64,000 nt of DNA from Oscillospiraceae bacterium. Its GTDB lineage: Bacteria; Bacillota; Clostridia; Oscillospirales; Oscillospiraceae. Shown here in pieces: positions 16,438 through 24,741 of the stretch. Under the pieces are notes generated by a model, which saw nothing but the letters and a program-made list of their open reading frames with translations, had not been told where the DNA came from and did not search any database. The translations under genes and the position numbers were made by a program. Position 1 is the first letter of the stretch. Each line of letters opens with the position of its first letter. The stretch is from positions 1-64,000 of the forward strand of contig CADBKO010000001.1 of NCBI GenBank assembly GCA_902795345.1. Direction: 5' to 3'.

Positions 16438-17766
16438 TTACAGAAACGGCGTCATGTACACAGGAAGACAAATGACATCCGTATCCTTTGCATAGTCTTT
16501 CGTGTAGACGAGATATCGCCGATAGATCCGGCTCGGATACTTCGCAAAGAACTCGTCAAGTGATTTGTGGGTTTTGTAGCCGGAAGACTTGATTTCAAGC
16601 GGACAAATCTTGTTGTTCCGTGCAAGCAAAAAGTCTATTTCGTAGTTGTGTCTGGAAGCATCGTTTCGGAAGGTGTGGTAGAAGAGTTCATTTCCATTTG
16701 CGGTCAAAACCTGAGCTACTGCGTTTTCGTACAGATAGCCAAGATTTGCGGAGAGCTTATCATTCAGCAGCTTTTCATATAGCTCATTCTCCGTAAAGTC
16801 TCGGTCCTTGAACATCAGCGTGGTAAAGAGTCCTGTGTCGCAAACAAAGAGCTTGAAAGCTGCAAGGTTTTTATTGGCAGATAAGCCTGCACTTGGGTCA
16901 TTCGCGTGATAAGAAACCAGAACAGTTTTTGAATCCTTCATGTCTGCAATCAGTTGAAGCAAATCCTCCGCCCGAGCGTGTTCAAGAACGCTGGACACCT
17001 GATACCTGGACGCATTCTTGTTCAGCTGTGCCGGAATCGCATCGAACAGCAACGCAGCTCGACCGGTAGAGTCAGTTTTCTGGAAATCGTCTTCATAGAG
17101 GTTGAGAATGTCGCGTTTCACCAAGTCAACTTTTCTGAAATTGTTTGTGGCGATGAATTCATTCACAGCCTGCGGCATGCCGCCGACGAGCATATACAAT
17201 CTGAAATTGCGCAGCAATTGCCGATTCGCTTGCTGACCCAGCGGTTTTCCGGTCTCATAAAACTGACGGATCACCTTATAGCTTGTATGATCTCCCATAG
17301 CCCAGAGGAATTCCTCGTAATCCATCGGGAACATCTGCAGTTTTCGTTCTTCGCTGGGGATAAGAATGTCCTTGACATTTTTCCGAATGGAAATCAAAGA
17401 TCCGGTTTCCACATAATCATACCGGTGATCTTTTACAAGATGCTTAATTGCCTGCCTTGCGCGGGGACAAAACTGTACCTCGTCGAAAATGATCAAAGAC
17501 TTCCTTTCAACGAGGTCAACATGAAATTGCAGTTGCAGTTGTAGGAACAGATAATTGAGGTCGGAAAGATCCTCAAAGAGATTTCGGACAGATTTGGATG
17601 CAAGGGAAAAATCGATCAGGATATAACTCTCGTACTCATTCCTGGCAAATTCCTCGACGATCGTCGACTTGCCAATACGACGGGCACCTTCAATCAGCAA
17701 AGCGGTATGACCGTCAGATTCGTGTTTCCATTCGACAAGTTTATCGTAAATCTTGCGCTTGAACAT
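16438..17766 (-). CDS. AAA ATPase with DUF4143 domain
   Basis: The 442-residue protein has an AAA_14 ATPase domain with Walker A GARRIGKST at residues 27-35 and Walker B LIIFDEVQ (Asp95, Glu96). A middle DUF4143 region follows, and its C-terminal part has the PD-(D/E)XK-like pattern IDFLLARNNKICPLEIKSS. Proteins of this family are abundant in anaerobes; their biochemical role is not established. The gene is monocistronic, faces left, and has a strong GGGAGGG ribosome-binding site before ATG 17766. Three related palindromic half-sites upstream (17780-17868) suggest regulation of its promoter. It sits just beyond the mobile-element remnant and may be cargo. Confidence 0.8.
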   Translation of the reverse strand: MFKRKIYDKLVEWKHESDGHTALLIEGARRIGKSTIVEEFARNEYESYILIDFSLASKSVRNLFEDLSDLNYLFLQLQLQFHVDLVERKSLIIFDEVQFCPRARQAIKHLVKDHRYDYVETGSLISIRKNVKDILIPSEERKLQMFPMDYEEFLWAMGDHTSYKVIRQFYETGKPLGQQANRQLLRNFRLYMLVGGMPQAVNEFIATNNFRKVDLVKRDILNLYEDDFQKTDSTGRAALLFDAIPAQLNKNASRYQVSSVLEHARAEDLLQLIADMKDSKTVLVSYHANDPSAGLSANKNLAAFKLFVCDTGLFTTLMFKDRDFTENELYEKLLNDKLSANLGYLYENAVAQVLTANGNELFYHTFRNDASRHNYEIDFLLARNNKICPLEIKSSGYKTHKSLDEFFAKYPSRIYRRYLVYTKDYAKDTDVICLPVYMTPFL

Positions 17767-17779
17767 GTCTTCCCTCCCA

Positions 17780-17868
17780 AATATACCGCTGAGAAAAATA
17801 TATTTTGCCTAATTCCCTCAAAATCGCAAAATCCTAGAACAGTATATACCACAAAATTGCGGTATATT
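17780..17868 (-). promoter_or_regulatory. Promoter and repeated palindromic sites upstream of the AAA ATPase gene
   Basis: AATATACCGC (17780-17789) is exactly complementary to GCGGTATATT (17859-17868), and a nearer half-site ATATACC (17844-17850) pairs with GGTATAT (17861-17867). On the minus strand TTGAAT and TATATA, 17 bases apart, make a promoter that overlaps the inner palindrome. A repressor that binds this element is implied but not identified. The rest of the 320-base gap (17869-17949) shows no gene. Confidence 0.5.
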
Positions 17869-17949
17869 CAAGAACGTTCAGAAAAATGGCTCTCTTCGTC
17901 ACGGCGAGCGGGAGAATAAAAAGCGGCGGTATCAAACGAGCCAAGAAGC

Positions 17950-17984
17950 TTGACAGCATTTTGATTATATAGTATCATAATCAA
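17950..17984 (+). promoter_or_regulatory. marR promoter with overlapping operator
   Basis: The -35 TTGACA (17950-17955) and -10 TATCAT (17973-17978) are 17 bases apart. TTGATTAT (17961-17968) and ATAATCAA (17977-17984) form a perfect 8-bp inverted repeat over the spacer and -10. This is a typical MarR dimer operator and implies autorepression of the operon. Confidence 0.75.
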
Positions 17985-18086
17985 TAACGGGGGTTAGGCA
18001 TTTGAGCTGAGTATATCACCGTCTGTCTGAAAACGAATGATCACAGAAGAAAAGGCCCGGGCAGTTTTCGCCCGGCAGGGGTATGT

Positions 18087-18614
18087 ATGGAACAGAAAGA
18101 AATCGAAGAACGAATGGTTCGGGCTTACCGGCTGCTGCTGGAAAGTGAGGAAGGTCGTCATAGTGCGGCAATATCCAGGGGGGAACTTTATCTGCTTTGG
18201 TACATCCATCACAAAGCAGATGCGGTCCTGCCGGGAGAGTTGAAAGAGGCCATGCGCGTCAGCACAGCACGGATCGCGCATCTGCTGAATACGCTGGAGA
18301 CCCGTGGGTATATCCGGAGGAGCATAGCTCCCGCAGATCACCGCCGAGTGGATATCCGGCTCACGGACACCGGGAACCGTTACATTGAGCAGGTTTGTGA
18401 CCGCATGCACAGGCGCCTGGCCGCCATTGCGGATGCCCTGGGAGAGGAGGATACTGAGAGGTTCGTGCGTCTGGCCGAAAGGATCGCCTCTCTCTCAGCG
18501 GCGCTTTCCGCCGCGGAAACGGAGGCGCAGGATGAAAGAACAATTCTCGGAAAAACGGGTCCTCCGGAATCGGAGGGGAAAGCATTTGTCTTTATCCCTG
18601 CAGCGATGCGATGA
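18087..18614 (+). CDS. MarR-family transcriptional regulator
   Basis: This 175-residue winged-helix regulator has a recognition region LPGELKEAMRVSTARIAHLL and the wing motif DHRRVDIRLTDTG. MarR proteins are dimeric repressors released by small ligands or by modification. The perfect inverted repeat over its own promoter (17961-17984) fits autoregulation. The last 30 residues extend beyond the usual MarR length and overlap the start of the GNAT gene by 83 bases, so a shorter functional C-terminus is possible. The operon continues with an acetyltransferase and a racemase, whose substrate may be linked to the regulator's ligand. Confidence 0.88.
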   Translation: MEQKEIEERMVRAYRLLLESEEGRHSAAISRGELYLLWYIHHKADAVLPGELKEAMRVSTARIAHLLNTLETRGYIRRSIAPADHRRVDIRLTDTGNRYIEQVCDRMHRRLAAIADALGEEDTERFVRLAERIASLSAALSAAETEAQDERTILGKTGPPESEGKAFVFIPAAMR

Positions 18615-19101
18615 GACCCATCTGACGCAAATCCTTGAACTGCAGGAACGCGTTTGCTGCGACCTGATCCAAAGGGAGCTGTATGTTCCCACCGGAAAAG
18701 ATGAGCTGCGGGAGTCATTGGCGATGGATTATTGCCTGGGCGCCTTTGCAGATGATCGTCTCGCGATGTTTACCCTGATGATCGTCAACCGGGTCACGCC
18801 CCGCAGCCTTGGTCACGCCCTGGGGTATGACGAAAAGCGGCTCAGACAAACGGTGACCTTTGACAGCACTTTTGTCTCGCCGGAGCATCGGGGGTATGGC
18901 CTGCAGGGCCTGGCTCTTCCGCTGAAGGAAAGGGAGGCTGCAGCATTGGGGGCGCAGGAAGCGCTGGCCTCCGTTTCCCCGGAGAATACCCCAAGTCTGA
19001 ATAATCTGCTGGCCGGAGGCTTTACGATCCTTGCGAGGCAGAGGTTGTATGGAGGTGTGGATCGGTTCATCGTCGGAAAGACGTTGGGAAAGGAGGAATA
19101 G
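18532..19101 (+). CDS. GNAT-family N-acetyltransferase
   Basis: The 189-residue protein carries the acetyl-CoA pyrophosphate-binding signature in SPEHRGYGLQGL and a following helix (KEREAAALGAQEALASVSPE), with the typical late NLLAGGFTILARQRLYGG. It transfers an acetyl group to an amine of an unknown acceptor. ATG 18532 is preceded by GGAGG eight bases upstream, inside the end of marR. One base separates its stop from the following racemase start. A substrate such as an amino acid, polyamine or antibiotic cannot be decided. Confidence 0.82.
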   Translation: MKEQFSEKRVLRNRRGKHLSLSLQRCDETHLTQILELQERVCCDLIQRELYVPTGKDELRESLAMDYCLGAFADDRLAMFTLMIVNRVTPRSLGHALGYDEKRLRQTVTFDSTFVSPEHRGYGLQGLALPLKEREAAALGAQEALASVSPENTPSLNNLLAGGFTILARQRLYGGVDRFIVGKTLGKEE

Positions 19102-19102
19102 C

Positions 19103-20239
19103 ATGTCGGTGCGCGGTACCCATCTGGTGGTGGATCTGGAACGAATTACGGAGAACGCAAGGAGCATCAGGTCGGTCTGCGCGGCGCGCGGAGTGAAGGT
19201 CCTGGGCGTGACCAAAGGCGTCAGCGCGGAGGAACACATCGTCTCCGCGATTCTGGCCGGTGGGATTACCCAGCTCGCGGACGCCCGGCTGGAAAACGTG
19301 CGCAGACTGCGCAAAAGCGGGTTCCAGCAGCCGATCACTCTGCTCCGGATCCCCATGCTCAGCCAGGCGGCACAGGTAACGGCAGTATGTGAATGCAGTC
19401 TTAACTCTGAGCCGGAAGCCCTTAAAGCCCTATCCGACGCGGCGCTTGCCCTGGGCAAAACGCATGAGGTTATTCTGATGATCGATGTGGGAGATCTGCG
19501 GGAAGGCGTTTTTCCGGAAGACGCCGCGGAGCTGTTGCGCGGAGCCCTGCCGCTGAAGGGTATCCGGGTCGTCGGGATCGGAACAAATATGGGATGCTAC
19601 GGAGGGATACTGCCCACGGAAAGTAACCTGACGCTTCTTTGCGAGGTGGCCGGAGAATTGGAACGCATTGCGGGAGAGCCTCTGGAGATCATATCCGGTG
19701 GAGGAACGTCATCCCTGATGCTTACGGCGGAAGGAAGAATGCCCAAAAGGGTGAACCAGATCCGGGTGGGGGAAGGCATCCTGCTGGGAACGGACTCTAC
19801 CTTTTCCCGAAGCATTCCCTGGCTGAATCAGGACACCTTTATTCTCCGGGCGGAGATCGTAGAGTTGAAAAGAAAACCTACGATACCCATCGGTGAACGG
19901 GGAGCGCCGGCCTTCGCGGATGCGCCGATCTTTGAGGATCAGGGGGTACGCCGCAGAGCCATCGTGGCCCTGGGCCAGCAGGATGTGCCTCCGAGCAGCG
20001 TCATTCCCTGCGATCCGGCAATTCGGGTGCTGGGGGCCAGCAGCGACCACATGATCCTGGATATCGAGGACAGTGAGCGGAACTACTCCCTGGGAGATAT
20101 GGTGGATTTCCGCCTGAACTATCAGGGCATGCTCATGGCCTGCTCGTCCGCCTACATACCTCATGTCTATCTTCGCGGGGAGGAAGAAATGGGCGAGCAG
20201 ATTCTGTCTCCCGAAGAAGCTGCGGAAATTCGGGAATAA
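19103..20239 (+). CDS. Alanine/ornithine racemase-family PLP enzyme
   Basis: The 378-residue protein matches the PLP-dependent fold III family of YhfX/ornithine racemases. Lys38 in VLGVTKGV is the expected PLP lysine; GGTSSLML is the phosphate-binding segment and RVGEGILLG the conserved later motif. Family members interconvert L- and D-amino acids, including ornithine, or act in related amino-acid conversions. ATG 19103 follows AGGAGG, while the longer upstream frame lies inside the GNAT gene. Third gene of the MarR operon; the operon suggests acetylation and racemisation of an amino-acid-like compound, which is an inference. Confidence 0.82.
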   Translation: MSVRGTHLVVDLERITENARSIRSVCAARGVKVLGVTKGVSAEEHIVSAILAGGITQLADARLENVRRLRKSGFQQPITLLRIPMLSQAAQVTAVCECSLNSEPEALKALSDAALALGKTHEVILMIDVGDLREGVFPEDAAELLRGALPLKGIRVVGIGTNMGCYGGILPTESNLTLLCEVAGELERIAGEPLEIISGGGTSSLMLTAEGRMPKRVNQIRVGEGILLGTDSTFSRSIPWLNQDTFILRAEIVELKRKPTIPIGERGAPAFADAPIFEDQGVRRRAIVALGQQDVPPSSVIPCDPAIRVLGASSDHMILDIEDSERNYSLGDMVDFRLNYQGMLMACSSAYIPHVYLRGEEEMGEQILSPEEAAEIRE

Positions 20240-20270
20240 TCACCTGTGGCAGAGATTAAATGAAAAAGAC

Positions 20271-20301
20271 GGAGCAGTCGTTCTTAGTGGACGGCTGCTC
20301 C
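20271..20301 (+). terminator. Terminator after the MarR-GNAT-racemase operon
   Basis: GGAGCAGTCGT (20271-20281) pairs with ACGGCTGCTCC (20291-20301), 11 bp with one G-T wobble, followed by TTT. The stem ends just before the ribosome-binding site of the next gene. Confidence 0.55.
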
Positions 20302-20323
20302 TTTGCATAGGAGGCAATCGATT

Positions 20324-21115
20324 ATGAATCCCATTGAATTGGAAATCTGGAAACCGAAAGAGGATGATCCTCGCTATGCCGAGTACGCAGGACAGCCTGT
20401 GGCTGAGGCGGTATTTGTGGAGCTGAAACAACGCCTGGACAGCATGGGGATGCTGCCTGACGAATACTTCCTTATGGCCCCTGAGTGGGAGAATGGCCGG
20501 GAGATACCCAAGGACGCAGACGTATTCGTCACCACTGACTATGGGGAAAGCGAGGGCATCTACCTCGACGGTTATCTCAAGTGGCATGAGGACGGTAAGC
20601 CTGTCACCAGATCCTTCTTCACCGGCAAGACCCTGGGAAACACCGGCGCGGACCTGGATCGGATGTTCCTCATCTCCTCCGCGATCACGAAAGCCTTCCA
20701 CGGCGACGGCGGGCAGTATCCCCGCTACATGAAGCTGGGGCCGGAGGAGCCGGGCGGAGATATGGTCGTCAATCTGACGCCCGCGGAGCAGCGCATCTTC
20801 ATCGACGCGCTGATGGAACGCAGAGAAAGAATGCGGGAGCAGACGTCGGGCATCGAGCAGCTCCTGCGCCGCATGACCGGGAGCATCACGGCCTACATGG
20901 ACCTTGTCGGTGAACGTCCCCTGCGGATCAGCAACTTTGATAAAACCGTCCTTGCCATTCACGACGGAGAACTGCAGGCGTTCAAGGAACTGCTTCCCCG
21001 CATCAAAAACCGCGTTGGAGGTCTGCTCGTCGAATCGGCGGGCCGTGCGGGAGCGGTCGGCAGAAAGATGACGCTGGAAATCGTACCTATGAGCTTAAGG
21101 ATAATACGGATGTGA
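20324..21115 (+). CDS. Hypothetical protein with a C-terminal frameshift
   Basis: The 263-residue protein is soluble and resembles accessory proteins of clostridial conjugative elements only in general style; I cannot name a family. ATG 20324 follows AGGAGG nine bases upstream. At about 21067 the frame appears broken: in the -1 frame coding-like sequence continues as DDAGNRTYELKDN and onward to a stop at 21163-21165, giving a sensible C-terminus ending FGTLEITN. In the annotated frame the last residues (MTLEIVPMSLRIIRM) look unnatural. One missing G would explain this; sequencing error, decay or -1 frameshifting are the options. Confidence 0.6.
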   Translation: MNPIELEIWKPKEDDPRYAEYAGQPVAEAVFVELKQRLDSMGMLPDEYFLMAPEWENGREIPKDADVFVTTDYGESEGIYLDGYLKWHEDGKPVTRSFFTGKTLGNTGADLDRMFLISSAITKAFHGDGGQYPRYMKLGPEEPGGDMVVNLTPAEQRIFIDALMERRERMREQTSGIEQLLRRMTGSITAYMDLVGERPLRISNFDKTVLAIHDGELQAFKELLPRIKNRVGGLLVESAGRAGAVGRKMTLEIVPMSLRIIRM

Positions 21116-21188
21116 ACAACTACAACTTCTTCCTGCTCTTCGGTACGCTCGAAATCACCAACTAAAGGAAGTATACAAAAAAGACCAG

Positions 21189-21216
21189 CCCGGAGCGCCC
21201 GTTTGGGCGCTCCGGG
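21189..21216 (+). terminator. Strong stem-loop after the frameshifted gene
   Basis: CCCGGAGCGCCC (21189-21200) and GGGCGCTCCGGG (21205-21216) form a perfect 12-bp stem with a GTTT loop. There is no T-run, so it may work with Rho or protect the RNA end. Confidence 0.6.
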
Positions 21217-21273
21217 TGCGTAACCGCCGCAATCACGGAAAATAACCGTGATGAACATGGGGGAGGTCATGCC

Positions 21274-22371
21274 ATGAAAAAGCGAATTCTGTCAACGGTC
21301 CTTGCTCTGATAATCAGTCTGTTGCTGCTGCCCTGTGCTGCCCTGGCGGAAGAATTGAAGCTGAATTTTTCGACGCCGCCGATTATCTCCGATCTGCAGA
21401 TTATTGAGGAGGATGGTTCCGCCTATCTGCAACTGAAATTGACGACGCCTGATGATGTTTACTCGGTTCTTGATATCCTGGATTTCTTTGAAAAAAGGCA
21501 CTATATCAAAATGCTCCAGGCGTCCGTGTCTTTGGAAGGCGGGGCTTCCCAGCTTTTGGATATGTCGTTCGTCGGGGAGGGCAGCAAGTGGAGCGGGAAA
21601 TGGCGGACTGCGGCTGTTTCCGGGCTGTCCGTGGACTCTTGGGTTGAGCTTCGCGCCCGGTATGCCGGCGAGGACGACGGCGGTAAGCCGGTTCTCAGTG
21701 AATGGTCCGAGCTTTTGAGCATCCATGAACCGGGAGCGGAGCCAGAGGACGAACCCGTCGAATTCAACGCCCACGATTGGGCCAAGCCCGAACTCACCGA
21801 GGCGGACGGCCTGGGCCTGATCCCCGCAGATCTGCGTAGTGCCGACCTGACGCAGCCCATCACCCGCGCCGAGTTTGCCGCCGTCAGCGTCAAGGTTTAC
21901 GAGGCCCTCAGCGGCCTTACCGCCGAGCCCGCAGCGGAGAATCCATTCACCGACACCGCCGATGTTGAAGTGCTGAAAGCGCTCAACGTGGGTGTCACCA
22001 ATGGCACGAGCGCTACGGAATTCAGCCCCGACGCCCTCCTAAACCGGGAGCAGGCGGCCACCATGCTCTCCCGCGTCTACAAAAAGGCCGCCTTTGACGG
22101 CTGGACCATGGGGACCGACGGGGACTTTGCGGAGGCTTTCCGCGCCCTGTTCACCATGCCGGAAGCCTTCACCGACGACGCCGACATCTCCTCCTGGGCC
22201 CGGGACAGCGTTTATTTCATGGCCGCAAACGGTATCCTCAAGGGCATGGAGGGGGGCACCTTCCAGCCCCGCGCCGTCACCGAGGAGCAGCAGATTGCTG
22301 GCTATGCCCAGGCCACCCGGGAGCAGGCGATCCTGATCGCTGTCCGCCTGGTGAAAAACATGGGCACCTGA
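21274..22371 (+). CDS. Secreted protein with C-terminal SLH-type domains
   Basis: The 365-residue protein begins with a Sec signal peptide (MKKRILSTVLALIISLLLLP then CAALAEE), with predicted cleavage near residue 25. Residues 30-150 form a unique beta-rich region, and from about 165 to the end there are up to three S-layer-homology-like segments (ITRAEFAAVSVKVYEAL, LLNREQAATMLSRVYKKAA and VYFMAANGILKG). SLH domains bind pyruvylated secondary cell-wall polymers and hold the protein on the surface. ATG 21274 has GGGGGAGG upstream. The gene is monocistronic between two terminators; the N-terminal function is unknown. Confidence 0.85.
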   Translation: MKKRILSTVLALIISLLLLPCAALAEELKLNFSTPPIISDLQIIEEDGSAYLQLKLTTPDDVYSVLDILDFFEKRHYIKMLQASVSLEGGASQLLDMSFVGEGSKWSGKWRTAAVSGLSVDSWVELRARYAGEDDGGKPVLSEWSELLSIHEPGAEPEDEPVEFNAHDWAKPELTEADGLGLIPADLRSADLTQPITRAEFAAVSVKVYEALSGLTAEPAAENPFTDTADVEVLKALNVGVTNGTSATEFSPDALLNREQAATMLSRVYKKAAFDGWTMGTDGDFAEAFRALFTMPEAFTDDADISSWARDSVYFMAANGILKGMEGGTFQPRAVTEEQQIAGYAQATREQAILIAVRLVKNMGT

Positions 22372-22432
22372 ATGAAGTGAATCAAGCTGTCGTCCCGGCG
22401 TTTCGTTGAGGAACCCGGAAAGGCGAACCAAC

Positions 22433-22477
22433 CTGCCCGCAAAGGGATCCGCGCGGTTCCCTGGCGGGCAGATTTTT
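22433..22477 (+). terminator. Rho-independent terminator after the SLH gene
   Basis: CTGCCCGC (22433-22440) pairs with GCGGGCAG (22464-22471), enclosing a further GGGATCC/GGTTCCC-like inner pairing, and is followed by ATTTTTAAA. Confidence 0.7.
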
Positions 22478-22559
22478 AAAGACAGATATCTAATGTTAAA
22501 AACCAGGTATCCTATAAAGAATTAACGGGAAATGTTACAGTTTCTTCAAAATTTACAGG

Positions 22560-22588
22560 TTGATTTTTGACGCCCCCATGCGTATACT
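22560..22588 (+). promoter_or_regulatory. Promoter of the prepilin operon
   Basis: A -35 TTGATT (22560-22565) and a -10 TATACT (22583-22588) are separated by exactly 17 bases. The first prepilin gene begins about 110 bases downstream. The region between the SLH terminator and this promoter is AT-rich and shows no gene. Confidence 0.55.
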
Positions 22589-22701
22589 TACCATGTATCA
22601 AAATGTGACAATATGGGTAATCGCCGCCATTTGTGTCGGCTCCTTATCGTCACCGTCCCCCGGGTTGTGGGGACACACAGCCAGATTCGGAGGAAATGCC
22701 C

Positions 22702-23640
22702 ATGGGCGGAAATGTGTTGAAGAAACTACGTTCCAGCAAAGGTGCTTCGTTGACCTTTGCTTTGCTTGCGTTTTTGGTGTGCGCCGTTATCAGCGCAGTT
22801 CTCCTGGCATCTGCCTCCGCTGCGGCAGGACGTCTCAGCGGTCTCGCTGAGGCTGACCAGCGCTACTATGCCGTCACCTCCGCTGCCCAACTGTTCTGCG
22901 ACGAATTGAGCAAGGATATTAAGAGCGGTGACGATGTCGTATATTACAACATTGAGTGGTCAAAAACTGAAACGACCAGTAAAAAAGAGATCATTACAAT
23001 AAAGAACACAGAAGAAGGGTATGTGTCAAATACTTACGATCGTATGTCGGAAGCAGAAGGTCCCAGTTACGTGTTTTCGAGTAGCCCAAACCCTATGAGT
23101 TCGTCTGCCAGTTTTCTGACAAAAGCGGCTATGTATCTGGCTTTCGGCGGTAAAGCAGATACGGCCAGTTCTTACGGAAACGACTTTGCGGGGCTTGCAT
23201 TTGAAAACGAGGCCGACTTTGCTGCCCAGAGGACATTTCCTAAGATATGGAAATTCACAATTGAGGAGAGCAGTAACAGCAAAGATTATGCCGGGCTTAA
23301 GGTGGATGTGTGTGCAACAATGAGTTCGGACGGACATATCTTAATTGAGTTTACGAATCATCAGGATGCAGGCTCGGCTCCTCCGTTTTCGGTCAATGTG
23401 GAACTGGTTCCCAGCGGTTTCAGCGGCAATATTGAGGAAAGCGTCAATTCGCGGACAACGACTGTGACGAGTTCAGATGAAACCTTTGACAGCGTAATGA
23501 TAACGACGAAGAAAACGACGACCCGGTCAGTGAACATCGGCTGGACCATCGGGAGCGTGACAAAGGTTTACAATAATGGCGAAGATACACCTGTGACGAA
23601 CGATGATGGTACACCTGTGACGAATGGCGAAGGTGACTGA
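22702..23640 (+). CDS. Prepilin-like protein, first gene of the pilin operon
   Basis: After a short basic N-terminus (MGGNVLKKLRSSKG) comes a single hydrophobic helix (ASLTFALLAFLVCAVISA), the arrangement of type IV pilin-like or pseudopilin proteins that are inserted in the membrane and cleaved by a prepilin peptidase. The remaining roughly 270 residues are predicted extracellular and beta-rich, ending in two TPVTN repeats. ATG 22702 is chosen because GGAGG (22689-22693) lies 8 bases upstream; ATG 22696 is only 2 bases from it. It lacks the strict G-F-T cleavage motif and the Glu5 of major pilins, so it may be a minor component. No assembly ATPase or peptidase gene is in the window. Confidence 0.6.
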   Translation: MGGNVLKKLRSSKGASLTFALLAFLVCAVISAVLLASASAAAGRLSGLAEADQRYYAVTSAAQLFCDELSKDIKSGDDVVYYNIEWSKTETTSKKEIITIKNTEEGYVSNTYDRMSEAEGPSYVFSSSPNPMSSSASFLTKAAMYLAFGGKADTASSYGNDFAGLAFENEADFAAQRTFPKIWKFTIEESSNSKDYAGLKVDVCATMSSDGHILIEFTNHQDAGSAPPFSVNVELVPSGFSGNIEESVNSRTTTVTSSDETFDSVMITTKKTTTRSVNIGWTIGSVTKVYNNGEDTPVTNDDGTPVTNGEGD

Positions 23641-23641
23641 T

Positions 23642-24013
23642 ATGAGAGAAGTACGGAAACAAATTTTAAACAAATTGCGGGAAAGCGCAGGCGAATCCCT
23701 TGCGGAAGTGTTGATTGCGCTTTTGATTGCCGCTCTGGCTTTGACAATGCTGGCCTCTGTGATTTCTTCCGCCTCCAAGATAATCACGAACAGCAAGACG
23801 GCTGTCGCCGAATATTATGATGCCAACAATAGGCTGGCAGAGCACTCGGCCGGCAATGGCGTGAGCGTTACTTCAAAGACTATTAAGATTGTCGATGAAA
23901 AGAACGTACCAGTATATTTGAATACTTCGGCTTCGGCTGATGGATACTCCGTCGATTGTTATTCGAATCAAAAAAGCGGAAAGACGCCTGTGATTTCTTA
24001 TGGTGTTAGCTGA
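23642..24013 (+). CDS. Prepilin-like protein (second)
   Basis: This 123-residue protein has a basic leader, then the class III prepilin-type helix GESLAEVLIALLIAALAL with a Glu at the position that normally aids subunit docking. The small remaining domain is probably a minor pilin head. The start at ATG 23642, one base after the previous stop, is preferred over the upstream GTG-type start in the previous gene. It is followed closely by another prepilin, so the four genes form one operon. Confidence 0.72.
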   Translation: MREVRKQILNKLRESAGESLAEVLIALLIAALALTMLASVISSASKIITNSKTAVAEYYDANNRLAEHSAGNGVSVTSKTIKIVDEKNVPVYLNTSASADGYSVDCYSNQKSGKTPVISYGVS

Positions 24014-24031
24014 ACGGGGAGGTGGCGTATT

Positions 24032-24643
24032 ATGAGAATGAACAGGAACAGACGGAAAAGAAGGAAATCGGGTTTCACTCTGTCGGAAACGCTGATTGCC
24101 ATACTAATCCTGCTGATGGTCTCCGCTATCGTGGCCGGTGCGATCCCTACCGCTTCCAACGTTTATATCAAGACGGTGGACGCTGCCAACGCACAGCTCC
24201 TTTTGAGTACGACCATTACCAAGCTGCGGGATGAGCTCAGCACTGCCAAGAGGGTCGTCAGTTATAGCGCCTCATCCATTGAATTCTATAATGAGCATGG
24301 CGCGCGTAAGATCGTCGTTGTTGCGAAAGCCAGTTCCTATCCGGAGGGCATAAACAGTCCCGGCGTGTGGGTTTACCCCGAAAACACGGATGCGACAAGC
24401 GATGCGACCTATGGCTCCCCTTACCGTTTGGTTTCGCAGCAGGCAGCGACCTCAGACATGTACGTTTCGCTGGAGTTCACAGGAGTTTCCGGCGGCGTCA
24501 TCACCATAGGAAGCGATCAAGAGGGCAGCACGGCAAAAATCCAGGTCAAAAAAGAGAATACGGGCAACTCAGTCCTGGCGGAACAGAAAAAGTTCTCAGT
24601 TCGGATAACCGGCGAAGCGGCAATGCCGACAACGTCATCGTGA
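24032..24643 (+). CDS. Prepilin with N-terminal cleavage/methylation motif (third)
   Basis: The sequence RRKSGFTLSETLIAILIL is a classical prepilin peptidase site: cleavage after Gly, methylation of Phe, Glu at +5. The 203-residue protein then has a helix spine and a beta-rich head. ATG 24032 follows GGGGAGGTGG. It is probably a minor pilin or pseudopilin of a type IV pilus or type II-like surface structure. The 98 bases between this stop and the next start have no further gene. Confidence 0.85.
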   Translation: MRMNRNRRKRRKSGFTLSETLIAILILLMVSAIVAGAIPTASNVYIKTVDAANAQLLLSTTITKLRDELSTAKRVVSYSASSIEFYNEHGARKIVVVAKASSYPEGINSPGVWVYPENTDATSDATYGSPYRLVSQQAATSDMYVSLEFTGVSGGVITIGSDQEGSTAKIQVKKENTGNSVLAEQKKFSVRITGEAAMPTTSS

Positions 24644-24741
24644 AGCCAGCGTCTCGAAGGCATGACAGGGAAATACAGGAATGTAGCGCCGACGGTGAAA
24701 GCCGCGGCTGCATCGAATTATGAGTTCAGGTGGGAAATAAT

